A stretch of DNA of 64,000 nt, taken from UBA4582 sp038106185 (GTDB lineage: Bacteria > Pseudomonadota > Gammaproteobacteria > Pseudomonadales > Azotimanducaceae). The stretch lies in assembly GCA_038106185.1 (NCBI GenBank), contig JAYODE010000020.1, forward strand, positions 1 through 64,000. Direction: 5' to 3'. Position 1 is the first letter of the stretch. Each line of letters begins with the position of its first letter. This document shows, in pieces, positions 25,253 to 33,436 of the stretch. Position numbers and translations under genes: made by a program. The notes beneath the pieces were generated by a model. That model searched no databases and was not told where the DNA came from. It saw only the letters and a list, made by a program, of their open reading frames with translations.

Positions 25253-26014
25253 TCAGTCGATATGACTTAGATGCCTGTCGATGATGCTCGTAAATTCTTC
25301 AATAGGGTATGCGCCATTTAGCGGAATGCCATTAATCAAAAAGCCTGGAGTTCCGGAAAAATTTAGACGAGCAGCCTCTTCGAGATCAGTGGCGATTCGA
25401 GCCTCAATGTTTTTAGAGCCCATATCACTTTTCACGCGATCGACATCAGCGCCAACAGCACCCGCCATTTCCAGCATCCAGGAAACACCGTGGTCCGGAG
25501 TATTTAGCTTTGCCTGATTTTCAAAAATAATATCGTGCCATTGATAGGCTTCAATTGGGCTTTGCATATTGATAGCTTCAAAGATGGTCGCCGCGCTCAT
25601 TGCGGAGTCATGAAACTCGAGGGGTAAGTGTTTTAGTACGAACCGAACCTTATCGCCGTATATCGCTTTGACCTGTTGCATCGTCTGGTACCCTCTAGCG
25701 CAGTATGGACACTGGAAATCGGTATACGTGAAGATGGTTATGGGCGCATCAATATCACCGTCAATCGCTCGCCAATCTTGTATTTCTGCTGTTAGTGGCG
25801 CTTGAAAAAGCGCCTCCATGGTCCTTTCTCGCGTTAACCTTTCGGCAATCTCACTGGCCTCTTGTAACGTAGCCATAAAACGCTCTGGATTTTCCTGTAT
25901 GACTTTGAAAAATGCATCGGGGTCAAGTGCCGGGTTGATGTTGGTATGACTTACGCAACCTCCCAATGCCGTTAATAATACGAGTACTGGCACCAAGCCT
26001 AAAAATAATTTCAC
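25253..26014 (-). CDS. DsbA-like thioredoxin-fold lipoprotein
   Basis: 253 residues with a lipoprotein signal (lipobox LTALGGCVSH, Cys20) and a DsbA/DsbG-type thioredoxin fold. The active site is CPYC at residues 102-105 in YTDFQCPYCARGYQ. HLPLEFHDSAMSAA and the cis-Pro loop SGTPGFLINGIPL complete the signature. It probably acts as a periplasmic thiol:disulfide oxidoreductase tethered to a membrane; whether it oxidises or isomerises cannot be told. Between lipobox and active site lies a helical region (about 30-75) typical of this family. Its 3' end abuts the mobile element, 4 bases away. No partner gene is adjacent. Confidence 0.9.
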   Translation of the reverse strand: MKLFLGLVPVLVLLTALGGCVSHTNINPALDPDAFFKVIQENPERFMATLQEASEIAERLTRERTMEALFQAPLTAEIQDWRAIDGDIDAPITIFTYTDFQCPYCARGYQTMQQVKAIYGDKVRFVLKHLPLEFHDSAMSAATIFEAINMQSPIEAYQWHDIIFENQAKLNTPDHGVSWMLEMAGAVGADVDRVKSDMGSKNIEARIATDLEEAARLNFSGTPGFLINGIPLNGAYPIEEFTSIIDRHLSHID

Positions 26015-26197
26015 GATGTAGCCTCAAAGCGTAGATTGACTAAATTTGCATGACTCTAGCCTCACCCGCCTTATGATGGTCAAGATGAGAGCGCGGGACT
26101 GTATGCCGCTTGCGACTCAAATGCAATAAAAGATCCCCGACGAATGCCCGCATTTAAGGGGTGGTTTCAGGTTTGTTTCAGGAGTCATGTTACAAAG

Positions 26198-26395
26198 ATC
26201 AGAGCCAAGTGGCAGAGTCAAGGTCGCAGTGGTTCAACTTGCCAACGAAACTCTTCTGTGCCAGGGACCAGGCCCCTTATTGAGGCAATACCTGATTTTT
26301 TGAATGACTGCGATAACGATTCGTTCTTCGATAATGCCCCGTGATTCAGCCCTCCATCATCGGCAGCCGACGCTAGCACTAGGCTCCGACCCCAT
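26198..26395. repeat. Decayed copy of the AGCCAAGTGCCA repeat element
   Basis: Starts GATCAGAGCCAAGTGGCAGA and ends with GGCTCCGACCCCATC. The interior keeps recognisable pieces of the copies at 29359 and 31362 (AGGCCCCTTATTGAGG versus AGGCCCATATTGAGG; TTTGAATGACTGCGATA versus TTTGAATGACCTCGATA) but is shortened and diverged. The 405 bases between the DsbA-like gene and madM hold no gene I can support. Confidence 0.6.
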
Positions 26396-26419
26396 CATTG
26401 ATGACCCCATAATAGTTGC

Positions 26420-27181
26420 TCAGTAAATTGCGCTGACAATGAAAAACAGTATCGATGGCCCCAACAGGCAGCCAAGGCCGGTATAGAAAGTTGCGGTCAT
26501 GGCGCCGTAGGGCACCAGCCTGGGATCGGTTGCGGCAAGCCCTGCCGCCACCCCGCTGGTTGTCCCCATAAGCCCGCCGAAGACCATGGCCGATTGTGGA
26601 TTGTTCAGGCCAATGGACTTTGCTACCAAGGGCGTACCGATCATGACCAGTATGGATTTGACCAGGCCGGCGGCAACACTGAGCGTAATCACCGCGTCGC
26701 TGGCATTAAGCGCATCGCCGGTCACCGGTCCCACAATGTAGGTCACAGCGCCCGCGCCAATGGTGGTGATGGAAACGGCATCAGTGTAACCAAACATCAC
26801 CGCGACAGCGGCACCAACCACGAAGGACACAATCACCCCGGCAAAGATGGAAATCACGCCCGCCAATCCCGCCTTCTTCAATTCACTCAGGTGGACGCCG
26901 AAGGCAGTGGCAACAATGGCAAAGTCCCGCATCATGCCACCGCCCATGAGACCGATACCGCCCAGCAGGGCCACATCGGCAACCCCTGAGCTGCCCCCAG
27001 TAGTCACGCCGCCCCACCAGGCTGCCAGCAGGCCAATGGCAATGGCTATGGCCGAACCCTGAATTCGCCCTGCAGTAAGCCTGTTCGCCAGGAAATAAGA
27101 GAACCACATGACGACACCGATAACGGCAAAGGCAACCACAAGGTTATTACGCATAAACACCGATTCGAGCACATCCATCAC
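26420..27181 (-). CDS. madM: Malonate transporter subunit MadM
   Basis: 253 residues, strongly hydrophobic with about eight membrane helices, matching MadM in length and blocks: AFAVIGVVMWFSYFLANRL, GGVTTGGSSGVADVALLGG, GAGAVTYIVGPVTGDALNA and GGLMGTTSGVAAGLAATDP. With MadL it forms the two-subunit malonate:proton/sodium symporter of the inner membrane. The start overlaps the madL stop by 4 bases (ATGA), as in other madLM pairs. No malonate decarboxylase genes are in the window, so malonate use would rely on genes elsewhere. Region is GC-rich relative to the neighbouring repeats. Confidence 0.95.
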   Translation of the reverse strand: MMDVLESVFMRNNLVVAFAVIGVVMWFSYFLANRLTAGRIQGSAIAIAIGLLAAWWGGVTTGGSSGVADVALLGGIGLMGGGMMRDFAIVATAFGVHLSELKKAGLAGVISIFAGVIVSFVVGAAVAVMFGYTDAVSITTIGAGAVTYIVGPVTGDALNASDAVITLSVAAGLVKSILVMIGTPLVAKSIGLNNPQSAMVFGGLMGTTSGVAAGLAATDPRLVPYGAMTATFYTGLGCLLGPSILFFIVSAIY

Positions 27182-27570
27182 ACGCTCTCCTCATCGGTGG
27201 CGTTCGCAGAGCGGGAACCACTGCCCACCCTGCTCAGTACCGGCACCAGGGCGAAACTCACCAACACGGCGGCAACGCCTGCGGTTAACGCCAGCAGACC
27301 TCCCTCGGTGGCGCCCGCAACGTTCTGCCGGGCGGCCATTGCCACCACGATAGGAAGATACATAGCGCTCCAGAAACTGATACCGTCGCCGGCAGCACCA
27401 CTGGAAAGCGATTTGAATTTTGCCGAATTGCTCGCAAAGACGAGAAACAGCATGGCAATGCCGACGCCGCCCACGTTGGCATTCACGCCGAGAAGGATTC
27501 CCAGAGTTTCACCAATGAGCATGCCAGCAACAAGGCAGACGGAAAGCAGGGCAACACCGTAAATAATCAT
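27178..27570 (-). CDS. madL: Malonate transporter subunit MadL
   Basis: 130 residues with about four membrane helices, the small partner of MadM. Recognisable blocks are MIIYGVALLSVCLVAGMLIG, LGVNANVGGVGIAMLFLVFA and GDGISFWSAMYLPIVVAMAA. AAAGGAT lies about 7 bases before the ATG. It is translated first and coupled to madM by an ATGA overlap. Both are divergent from the sodium:solute symporter gene across 329 bases. Confidence 0.95.
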   Translation of the reverse strand: MIIYGVALLSVCLVAGMLIGETLGILLGVNANVGGVGIAMLFLVFASNSAKFKSLSSGAAGDGISFWSAMYLPIVVAMAARQNVAGATEGGLLALTAGVAAVLVSFALVPVLSRVGSGSRSANATDEESV

Positions 27571-27899
27571 TCAATTCATCCTTTGGTCAAAGCAAGATAA
27601 TAGGCCGGGGTCAGCCCCCGTGCAACGAAGCCAAGTCCGAGGCTTTCACACATGAGTGACCTGAGCTCAATCAAGGTTTCCAGCTGCCAGTCTAGAAAAG
27701 GGGCACTCTCGCGCTGACGATCAACCCTTAACCGCTAACGGCGCGACAAGCGTGATCCCATGTTGAGTCGAGTACAAAAACACCGCCGTTGAATGGTCCC
27801 GTGTTACCTCGATGAATGGATTTTCTTTTGCCAGGACCTGCCGTATATTAGTGCGATGCTTCTATAATAATTTGCTTATACAGATAAGGTAGGCCAATC
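27571..27899. other. Divergent intergenic region madL / symporter
   Basis: No gene seen. A perfect TATAAT (27863-27868) lies 31 bases before the symporter start and could be its -10 box, but the matching -35 position is poor. No inverted repeat stands out. Confidence 0.4.
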
Positions 27900-29321
27900 A
27901 TGCTGATCGGATTTGTCGGAATTTACCTGGTCCTCTCCATCGGCCTGGGGCTCTATGCGGCTACCCGTGTCCACTCCGCACGGGACTATGTCACCGCTGG
28001 CCGCAGCCTGCCCATACCTATTATCATCGCCATGGTTTTCGCGACCTGGTTCGGCGCCGAGACGGTACTGGGCATTCCCGGCACTTTCATCGACGAGAAC
28101 CTGTCAGGCCTGATCTCTGACCCCTTTGGTGCTGCCTTCTGTTTGATCTTCTTCGGTCTGTTTTTCGCGCGGCCGCTCTATCGCCGCAACATCCTGACCC
28201 TGGGTGATTTCTACCGTGACCGTTTCAGCCAGCCGGTGGAAATCGCTGTGGGTATCGCCATCGCACTGTCCTACCTGGGTTGGGTTTCTGCCCAGGTTAC
28301 AGCCCTGGGTCTGGTGTTTAACGTTCTCAGCGAGGGCGATGTGTCCTTGTCGATGGGAATCGTCATCGGCGCGGCCGTCGTATTGCTTTATACGTTGTTT
28401 GGCGGCATGTGGTCCGTGGCCATCACCACCTTTGTTCAGATGATTGTGATTGTTGCCGGCCTGCTGTGGATTGCCGTGCTGGTCAGTGACCTGACTGATG
28501 GCATAGCGCCGGTGGTTGAACACGCCGCCGCGGCCGGCAAGTTCACCTTCTGGCCCAGCCTCGATGTAGTGGCGGTGATCACCTTTGTAGCGGGTTTTTT
28601 GACCATGGGGCTGGGCTCAATTCCCCAGCAGGACGTGTTTCAGCGCGCCAACTCTGCCATGAATGAAAACGTCGCGGTCTGGGGTACCATACTCGGTGGT
28701 ATCGCCTACTTCTTTTTTGCGGCGGTCCCCATCTACCTGGCCTATTCAGCGCTGCTGGTTGATCCGGTGATGAGTGAACAGCTGATGAACGACGACCCGC
28801 AACTGGTGCTACCTAACCTGATCCTTAACCACATGCCGATCTATGCCCAGATCATCTTCTTTGGCGCCCTGCTGTCGGTCATCATGAGCACCGCCAGCGG
28901 GACCTTGCTGGCACCAGCCGTCACCCTGTCAGAGAATGTCATTCGGCCGTTGCTGCCACGGGGCCGATCGCTTGACGATGCTCAGTTCCTGTGGTTGATG
29001 CGCGGCACAGTGGTCATGTTTGCAATACTGGTGACAGCCTACGCCCTGTGGTCACAGGTACAGTCCACTTCTATTCACGAGATGGTTGAAAACGCCTACA
29101 AGGTAACGCTGGTGATGGCTTTGGTACCGCTGGTTGCCGGCATCTACTGGCGCCGTGCCAACAATACCGGTGCCATCGCCTCTATCGTGCTGGGCCTGCT
29201 GGTCTGGCTGCCGATGGAGTTCATTGCTCCCGATGGTGCCCTACCGCCGCACTTCATCGGCTTCTTTGCTGCCATTATCGGCATGCTCGGCGGCACGCTG
29301 CTGAGCCGCAAGCAGGCCTGA
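27900..29321 (+). CDS. Sodium:solute symporter family protein (SSS)
   Basis: 473 residues, about 13 membrane helices, and the family fold: an N-terminal GIYLVLSIGLGLYAATRV helix, YVTAGRSLPIPIIIAM, ATWFGAETVLGIPG, then LGWVSAQVTALGL and VLLYTLFGGMWSVAITTFVQ (the SSS hallmark YxxxGGxxAxxxTD-like stretch), and SIPQQDVFQRANSA. It is an inner-membrane secondary transporter using a sodium gradient; the substrate (amino acid, carboxylate or osmolyte) cannot be told. The adjacency to madLM hints at organic-acid import but is not proof. AAGGTAGG precedes the ATG. Confidence 0.9.
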   Translation: MLIGFVGIYLVLSIGLGLYAATRVHSARDYVTAGRSLPIPIIIAMVFATWFGAETVLGIPGTFIDENLSGLISDPFGAAFCLIFFGLFFARPLYRRNILTLGDFYRDRFSQPVEIAVGIAIALSYLGWVSAQVTALGLVFNVLSEGDVSLSMGIVIGAAVVLLYTLFGGMWSVAITTFVQMIVIVAGLLWIAVLVSDLTDGIAPVVEHAAAAGKFTFWPSLDVVAVITFVAGFLTMGLGSIPQQDVFQRANSAMNENVAVWGTILGGIAYFFFAAVPIYLAYSALLVDPVMSEQLMNDDPQLVLPNLILNHMPIYAQIIFFGALLSVIMSTASGTLLAPAVTLSENVIRPLLPRGRSLDDAQFLWLMRGTVVMFAILVTAYALWSQVQSTSIHEMVENAYKVTLVMALVPLVAGIYWRRANNTGAIASIVLGLLVWLPMEFIAPDGALPPHFIGFFAAIIGMLGGTLLSRKQA

Positions 29322-29324
29322 TCT

Positions 29325-29363
29325 ATTTCAGGGGCAAATTTCAGGGGCCCATTTCAGGGGTCA
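29325..29363. repeat. 13-bp tandem repeat, three units
   Basis: ATTTCAGGGGCAA, ATTTCAGGGGCCC and ATTTCAGGGGTCA, exactly adjacent, starting just after the symporter stop and running into the repeat element at 29359. Confidence 0.85.
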
Positions 29364-29732
29364 TAGCCAAGTGCCAGGGTCGGTTATACAGTGCGTCTTC
29401 GTGACCGCGACAATCTTCGGTTCCAAGGACGAGGCCCATATTGAGGTTATGTTTGATTGTTTGAATGACCTCGATAGGCGGTGCGCAGCGCAGGCTGTCT
29501 GCCTCCTCTGGAGGCGCTCAGACCCGTTCTCGTCTAAGCGCAAGTATTCACCGATACGGTGTCCACACCTTGGCTGGCTTGCCAAAAGCAAGTGAAGTAG
29601 TTCTTCGGCTGCGCAGATAAGTGGTGCGCGTATGGTTCTGCGCGTAGCCTGTTTTAGGTTAAGTGCTGGAGTATATGCGGGATGGAGACCCTAATCGCCA
29701 CAAGCTGACTCTGGCACTTGGCTCTGAACCCT
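29359..29732. mobile_element. Repeat element copy B (direct copy of 31362-31738)
   Basis: Inverted ends: AGCCAAGTGCCAGGGTCGG at 29365 and the complement-type CTGACTCTGGCACTTGGCTC near 29706-29725. From 29365 to 29674 it is nearly identical to 31373-31680; I see only the two bases at 29386-29387 differ. A 76-codon frame is open on the minus strand of both copies, but it lacks family motifs and is probably not a gene. No transposase is encoded. It behaves like a non-autonomous element; its mobilising enzyme is unknown. Confidence 0.75.
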
Positions 29733-29738
29733 GAAATA

Positions 29739-29767
29739 GGCCCGGTTCAGCGGAAGCGAACCGGGCC
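29739..29767 (-). terminator. Strong hairpin after the secreted protein gene
   Basis: GGCCCGGTTC and GAACCGGGCC form a perfect 10-bp stem with a 9-base loop, 11 bases past the stop of the minus-strand gene at 29778. The following T-tract on that strand is weak (TATTTC), so efficiency is uncertain. Confidence 0.65.
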
Positions 29768-29777
29768 GTGGTGCTGG

Positions 29778-31172
29778 TCAGTCGACGTCGGAGACTGTCA
29801 CGAAGCCGGTCGGTGTGCCGGCGTCATAGGACTCGTTGATCATTCCCAGGATCTTGGTGAGTTGCTCGACAGTGACCCCAACAACATTGATGAAGACGGT
29901 GTCCGTGGGATCGACGTTTGCACCTTCGAGCTCGATGTAAGCATCCGCTACATCCAGCACGTCACCGACGGTGGTACCTTCCGCATCGAGGAGTGCCACA
30001 ACATCACCAAGCGCATTTAACGTGATCGTAAAATTGTCGCAGATCCCATCAGGTTCCAACGGTAACAAGTCAAGGCAAGTGCCCAGTTGGCCACCGGTGG
30101 TCAGGATCGGGTCAAGACCGTCCACCACATCGATGTTGAGGAAGTTCCCAACGTTAATGCCACCCTCCAGTTCCATGTTCAGGAGCACCGTGATTTTCTG
30201 GGCGGCAAGATTGTGATTAGGCGCAGAACCCCCAGGGAGAAAACCGATCTCGTCTCCCTTTTCCTTGCCGGCTCCTACTGTGCCGGTCAGGAAATGAGAC
30301 AACGCGCTCTCAGTTTCTTCTGCCGGAACTACACAGTCTAGGGTTTCTTCGACGGCGCCGACGCTCGCGAGAATGGTGTTGATATCTGCACAATTGTCGT
30401 CATTGATCAGACCTGCCACCATTGCCTCACCGATGGGCGAACCGCCGAAGAAGCCTTGGGTAAAGCTGACCTCGGGCGGGTCCTCACAAACGGTCAGGTT
30501 GCTGATACCCTCCACGAGATAGTCAGCAGCATCGTTGACAATGCGCTCGTCACCCAGGAACCGGATCTCATCCCAACACGCAGCTCCCAGTTCAAAAGTG
30601 AATTTGCCCTGATTGAGGGGAGGACTATTGAAACTGCCATTGTTCGCAGGGCCTTTGACTGAGTCGTAAACGAGCACATCGTCCCTGTAGAGCTGCACGA
30701 CCAGAGTTTCACCCGATTCTTCTGCGCCATAAAACAATGACACCTCGACAGCGCCGCCATAAACTTGCTGGTCAAGCCCAACGCGGAGTTCATCTCCGCA
30801 ATTCTCGCCCAGCACCTTACCGACCCCGCAAATGTTGGAGTTTTGGTAATAGCCAATTTCGGAGGGTTTAGAGCTAACCCCCGGGTTACCGTTTTTGATC
30901 AGGGTGTTGTCTACACCGAGGCCCAATGTTCCCCGGCTGAGACCGTCCCGGTCCGGGGCATCGAAAACTGCATCTACCCCTGAACCGCTGTACGCGTGTG
31001 AAACCTCATTGGCGGGGATTGCTACGAGCGTAACCCCGATACCCTCAGCGGCACCGGCGGTTACCCATGCCTCGGCGGTTGGTCCACCGATATCGATGGC
31101 AAAAGCATTGATCGGGGCGATAATCGCCATTAGGGCGGCGCTGAAAAACAATCGCAGTTTTCGCGTATCCAT
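29778..31172 (-). CDS. Secreted protein of unknown function
   Basis: 464 residues with a clear signal peptide (MDTRKLRLFFSAALMAIIAP...NAFAIDIGG). The mature part is acidic, with six or more Cys (SNICGVGK, GENCGDEL, ELGAACWDEIRF, LTVCEDPPEV, NDDNCADI), which suggests disulfide bonds. About residues 60-220 look like a beta-sandwich with phrases such as GAVEVSLFYGAEESGETLVV. The C-terminal half has alternating short Leu/Val repeats without a known anchor motif. I do not recognise a family. AAGGAGAG lies 4-5 bases before the ATG. The gene lies between two direct copies of the same repeat element (29359 and 31362), so recombination could delete it as a cassette; this is the most notable thing about it. 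Confidence 0.8.
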   Translation of the reverse strand: MDTRKLRLFFSAALMAIIAPINAFAIDIGGPTAEAWVTAGAAEGIGVTLVAIPANEVSHAYSGSGVDAVFDAPDRDGLSRGTLGLGVDNTLIKNGNPGVSSKPSEIGYYQNSNICGVGKVLGENCGDELRVGLDQQVYGGAVEVSLFYGAEESGETLVVQLYRDDVLVYDSVKGPANNGSFNSPPLNQGKFTFELGAACWDEIRFLGDERIVNDAADYLVEGISNLTVCEDPPEVSFTQGFFGGSPIGEAMVAGLINDDNCADINTILASVGAVEETLDCVVPAEETESALSHFLTGTVGAGKEKGDEIGFLPGGSAPNHNLAAQKITVLLNMELEGGINVGNFLNIDVVDGLDPILTTGGQLGTCLDLLPLEPDGICDNFTITLNALGDVVALLDAEGTTVGDVLDVADAYIELEGANVDPTDTVFINVVGVTVEQLTKILGMINESYDAGTPTGFVTVSDVD

Positions 31173-31361
31173 GCATCTCTCCTTGAATTTGTGTCTCCAT
31201 GAAAGCTACTTTTTCTAGCGGTCAAGATTGATCTTATGTTGCAAACGGCGCCTCAATCCGTGGGCGGATTGTGCCGTAGGGATTACGCCAAAATGATGAC
31301 CAAGGTCAACCGACCACCCATTGCGACTGCGGTTAAGGTTAAATGTGTCAAGTTGATTTGT

Positions 31362-31738
31362 GGGGATCAGAGCCAAGTGCCAGGGTCGGTTGCACAGTGC
31401 GTCTTCGTGACCGCGACAATCTTCGGTTCCAAGGACGAGGCCCATATTGAGGTTATGTTTGATTGTTTGAATGACCTCGATAGGCGGTGCGCAGCGCAGG
31501 CTGTCTGCCTCCTCTGGAGGCGCTCAGACCCGTTCTCGTCTAAGCGCAAGTATTCACCGATACGGTGTCCACACCTTGGCTGGCTTGCCAAAAGCAAGTG
31601 AAGTAGTTCTTCGGCTGCGCAGATAAGTGGTGCGCGTATGGTTCTGCGCGTAGCCTGTTTTAGGTTAAGTGCTGGAGTTTATGCGTGATTGAAGTCGCAA
31701 TCGCCGTCAGCCCACTTTGGCTCTTGGCTCCGACTCCA
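31362..31738. mobile_element. Repeat element copy C (direct copy of 29359-29732)
   Basis: Begins GGGGATCAGAGCCAAGTGCC and ends with TTGGCTCTTGGCTCCGACTC. The left 300 bases match copy B almost exactly, while the right 60 bases are more diverged. Same orientation as copy B, on the other side of the secreted protein gene. The 690 bases from 31173 to 31865 hold otherwise only the promoter region of the next gene. Confidence 0.75.
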
Positions 31739-31796
31739 TGATTCAGACCCTGTTATTTAAGTGAATTTATATCAGTAATTAAGCTCGGAAAAATAT

Positions 31797-31812
31797 ACAC
31801 TTTAGAAAGTGT
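31797..31812. promoter_or_regulatory. Palindrome upstream of the TMEM43-like gene
   Basis: ACACTTT-AG-AAAGTGT is a perfect 7-bp palindrome within an AT-rich stretch (TTATATAG follows), 54 bases before the ATG at 31866. Its place and symmetry suit an operator overlapping a promoter. No known regulator can be assigned. Confidence 0.4.
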
Positions 31813-31865
31813 CTTATATAGAAGTGTTAGTACTGATCGAATTCTCTATGACGTGAGGAGTTATT

Positions 31866-33023
31866 ATGTCAAACGATGAATATACTGAAGTATCTGAGCA
31901 GTCTTGGTTTAGTCGACTTGGGTCTTCTATTAAAGGGATTTTTATAGGGCTTTTGCTATTTATTGCTGCTTTCCCATTGTTATTTTGGAATGAAGGTCGG
32001 TCAGTTGAGCGAACTCAAGCATTAGAAGAGGGAGTCGGAAGCGTTATTTCAGTTTCGGTTTCTGAAATTGACCCGGCTAATAACGGGAAGTTAGTTCATG
32101 CTAGCGGGCTGGTTACCAGCCAAGAACTCCTCAAGGACCCCATATTTGGGCAGGAAGAAAATGGCGCTTTGATGCTGACTCGCCATGTCGAAATGTTTCA
32201 ATGGAAAGAGAAAACTTCGACTGAGAAGGAAAAAGAAATAGGTGGCAGTGAAAAAACAATTACTCGTTATAGTTATGATAAGACTTGGAGTACGCAACTC
32301 GTGGATTCAAGTCAATTTAAGCGGCCAGAGGGGCATAATAATCCAACGACTATGCCTTTTAGTAGCGATGTTATAGAGCCGCAACAGATTAACTTAGGCG
32401 CATTTCAGCTTTCTGCAAGCTTGAGATCGAAAATATCTGGTGCGAGAGAGATTGCTTACAATGGGGAAATTCCCGAATCGTTATCAAATTATTCTCCGCA
32501 AAAATCCGGACAATCCTTGTATTTGGGTAAGGATCCATCGAATCCAGCGGTTGGAGATATGCGAGTAACGTTTAAAGTTATTCCGCCATCAGTGGTAACG
32601 ATAGTTGCAAAGCAGCAAGGCAATAACCTGTCGAACTATAGTACTTCTGCAGGCAGTGATATCAATCTGTTAGAAATGGGAGAGAAAAATTCAGCGCTTA
32701 TGTTTCAAATTGCGCAGGAGGATAATGAATTATTAACCTGGGGGTTGCGTTTAGGCGGTTTCTTGTTGATGTTTATTGGTATCGTTATGATCCTAAAACC
32801 CCTGTCGGTCTTTACCGATCTCGTGCCATTTATTGGTGATATCATTGGTGCAGGCGTTATTTTTGTCGCGATAATCGTCTCTATTACTTTTTCGGTTTTT
32901 ACGATTGCCCTTGCCTGGGTTTTATTTCGACCATTGATTGCTGCAGGTTTGTTTGTTGTCGGAACTTTAGCTTTCCTGGGGTTGACCGGAAAGTTGACTG
33001 GATTACGCAAACAGCGAGCCTGA
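31866..33023 (+). CDS. TMEM43-family membrane protein
   Basis: 385 residues with the TMEM43 (DUF1625) layout: one N-terminal helix (GIFIGLLLFIAAFPLLFWNEGR), a large soluble domain (about 55-285) and a cluster of C-terminal helices (WGLRLGGFLLMFIGIVMIL, GDIIGAGVIFVAIIVSI and two more). Signature phrases are FWNEGRSV and ILKPLSVFTDLVPFIGDI. The bacterial proteins have no settled role; the eukaryotic homologue is an inner nuclear/ER membrane protein. GTGAGGAG 6-7 bases before the ATG is a good ribosome-binding site. The gene is markedly more AT-rich than its neighbours and sits just beyond a mobile-element copy, which suggests acquisition by transfer. Confidence 0.88.
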   Translation: MSNDEYTEVSEQSWFSRLGSSIKGIFIGLLLFIAAFPLLFWNEGRSVERTQALEEGVGSVISVSVSEIDPANNGKLVHASGLVTSQELLKDPIFGQEENGALMLTRHVEMFQWKEKTSTEKEKEIGGSEKTITRYSYDKTWSTQLVDSSQFKRPEGHNNPTTMPFSSDVIEPQQINLGAFQLSASLRSKISGAREIAYNGEIPESLSNYSPQKSGQSLYLGKDPSNPAVGDMRVTFKVIPPSVVTIVAKQQGNNLSNYSTSAGSDINLLEMGEKNSALMFQIAQEDNELLTWGLRLGGFLLMFIGIVMILKPLSVFTDLVPFIGDIIGAGVIFVAIIVSITFSVFTIALAWVLFRPLIAAGLFVVGTLAFLGLTGKLTGLRKQRA

Positions 33024-33436
33024 TAGTGAGTGGTATTGGGCAGGTTCGCTTGCGGTGCCGCATACGTTTGCTTGTCCAGTGCGATGGCAGAGCGAGGATC
33101 ATCACTTGTATAAGATGACGCAAATCTCATAGAGAAGAGAGCGCAGCAGCTCGGGTCTAGAAGAGGCACCACAAGCAAGAAACAGCTGACCACGGCAATC
33201 TCCCTCGACGATATTAAACGGGGAGCCTGCTGCTGATGTAGGGCTTTTAAAGTTGGTGTTTCAATCGTTGGCGAATCTTCTGAGGCGGTTAAGTGTTGCA
33301 GGTGAGTTTTAGCCCTTGCTATATTGTTGGGAAAAAATTTGTATTGTGTTTTGTTCGCTTGTTGCAAGAGGGGCGTATGCTCAATTAAAGCTCTTGTTAA
33401 CTCCCGCGTGACTAACCCTGGCTAGGAGCTGCCATC
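33024..33436. other. Intergenic region, no gene seen
   Basis: 413 bases. A long minus-strand open frame crosses it and the TMEM43-like gene but has no family motif, and most of it is antisense to that gene. The final part carries AT-rich stretches (TTGCTATATTG near 33317) and a clear AGGAG before the ATG of the next gene. Confidence 0.4.

Noticed and set aside
29361..29591. Identical 76-codon minus-strand frames in repeat copies B and C as genes
   Set aside because: They are conserved only because the DNA is duplicated; no ribosome-binding site or motif is seen.
32705..33367. 220-codon minus-strand frame over the TMEM43-like gene and the following spacer
   Set aside because: Mostly antisense to a well-supported gene, with no start signal and no family motif.
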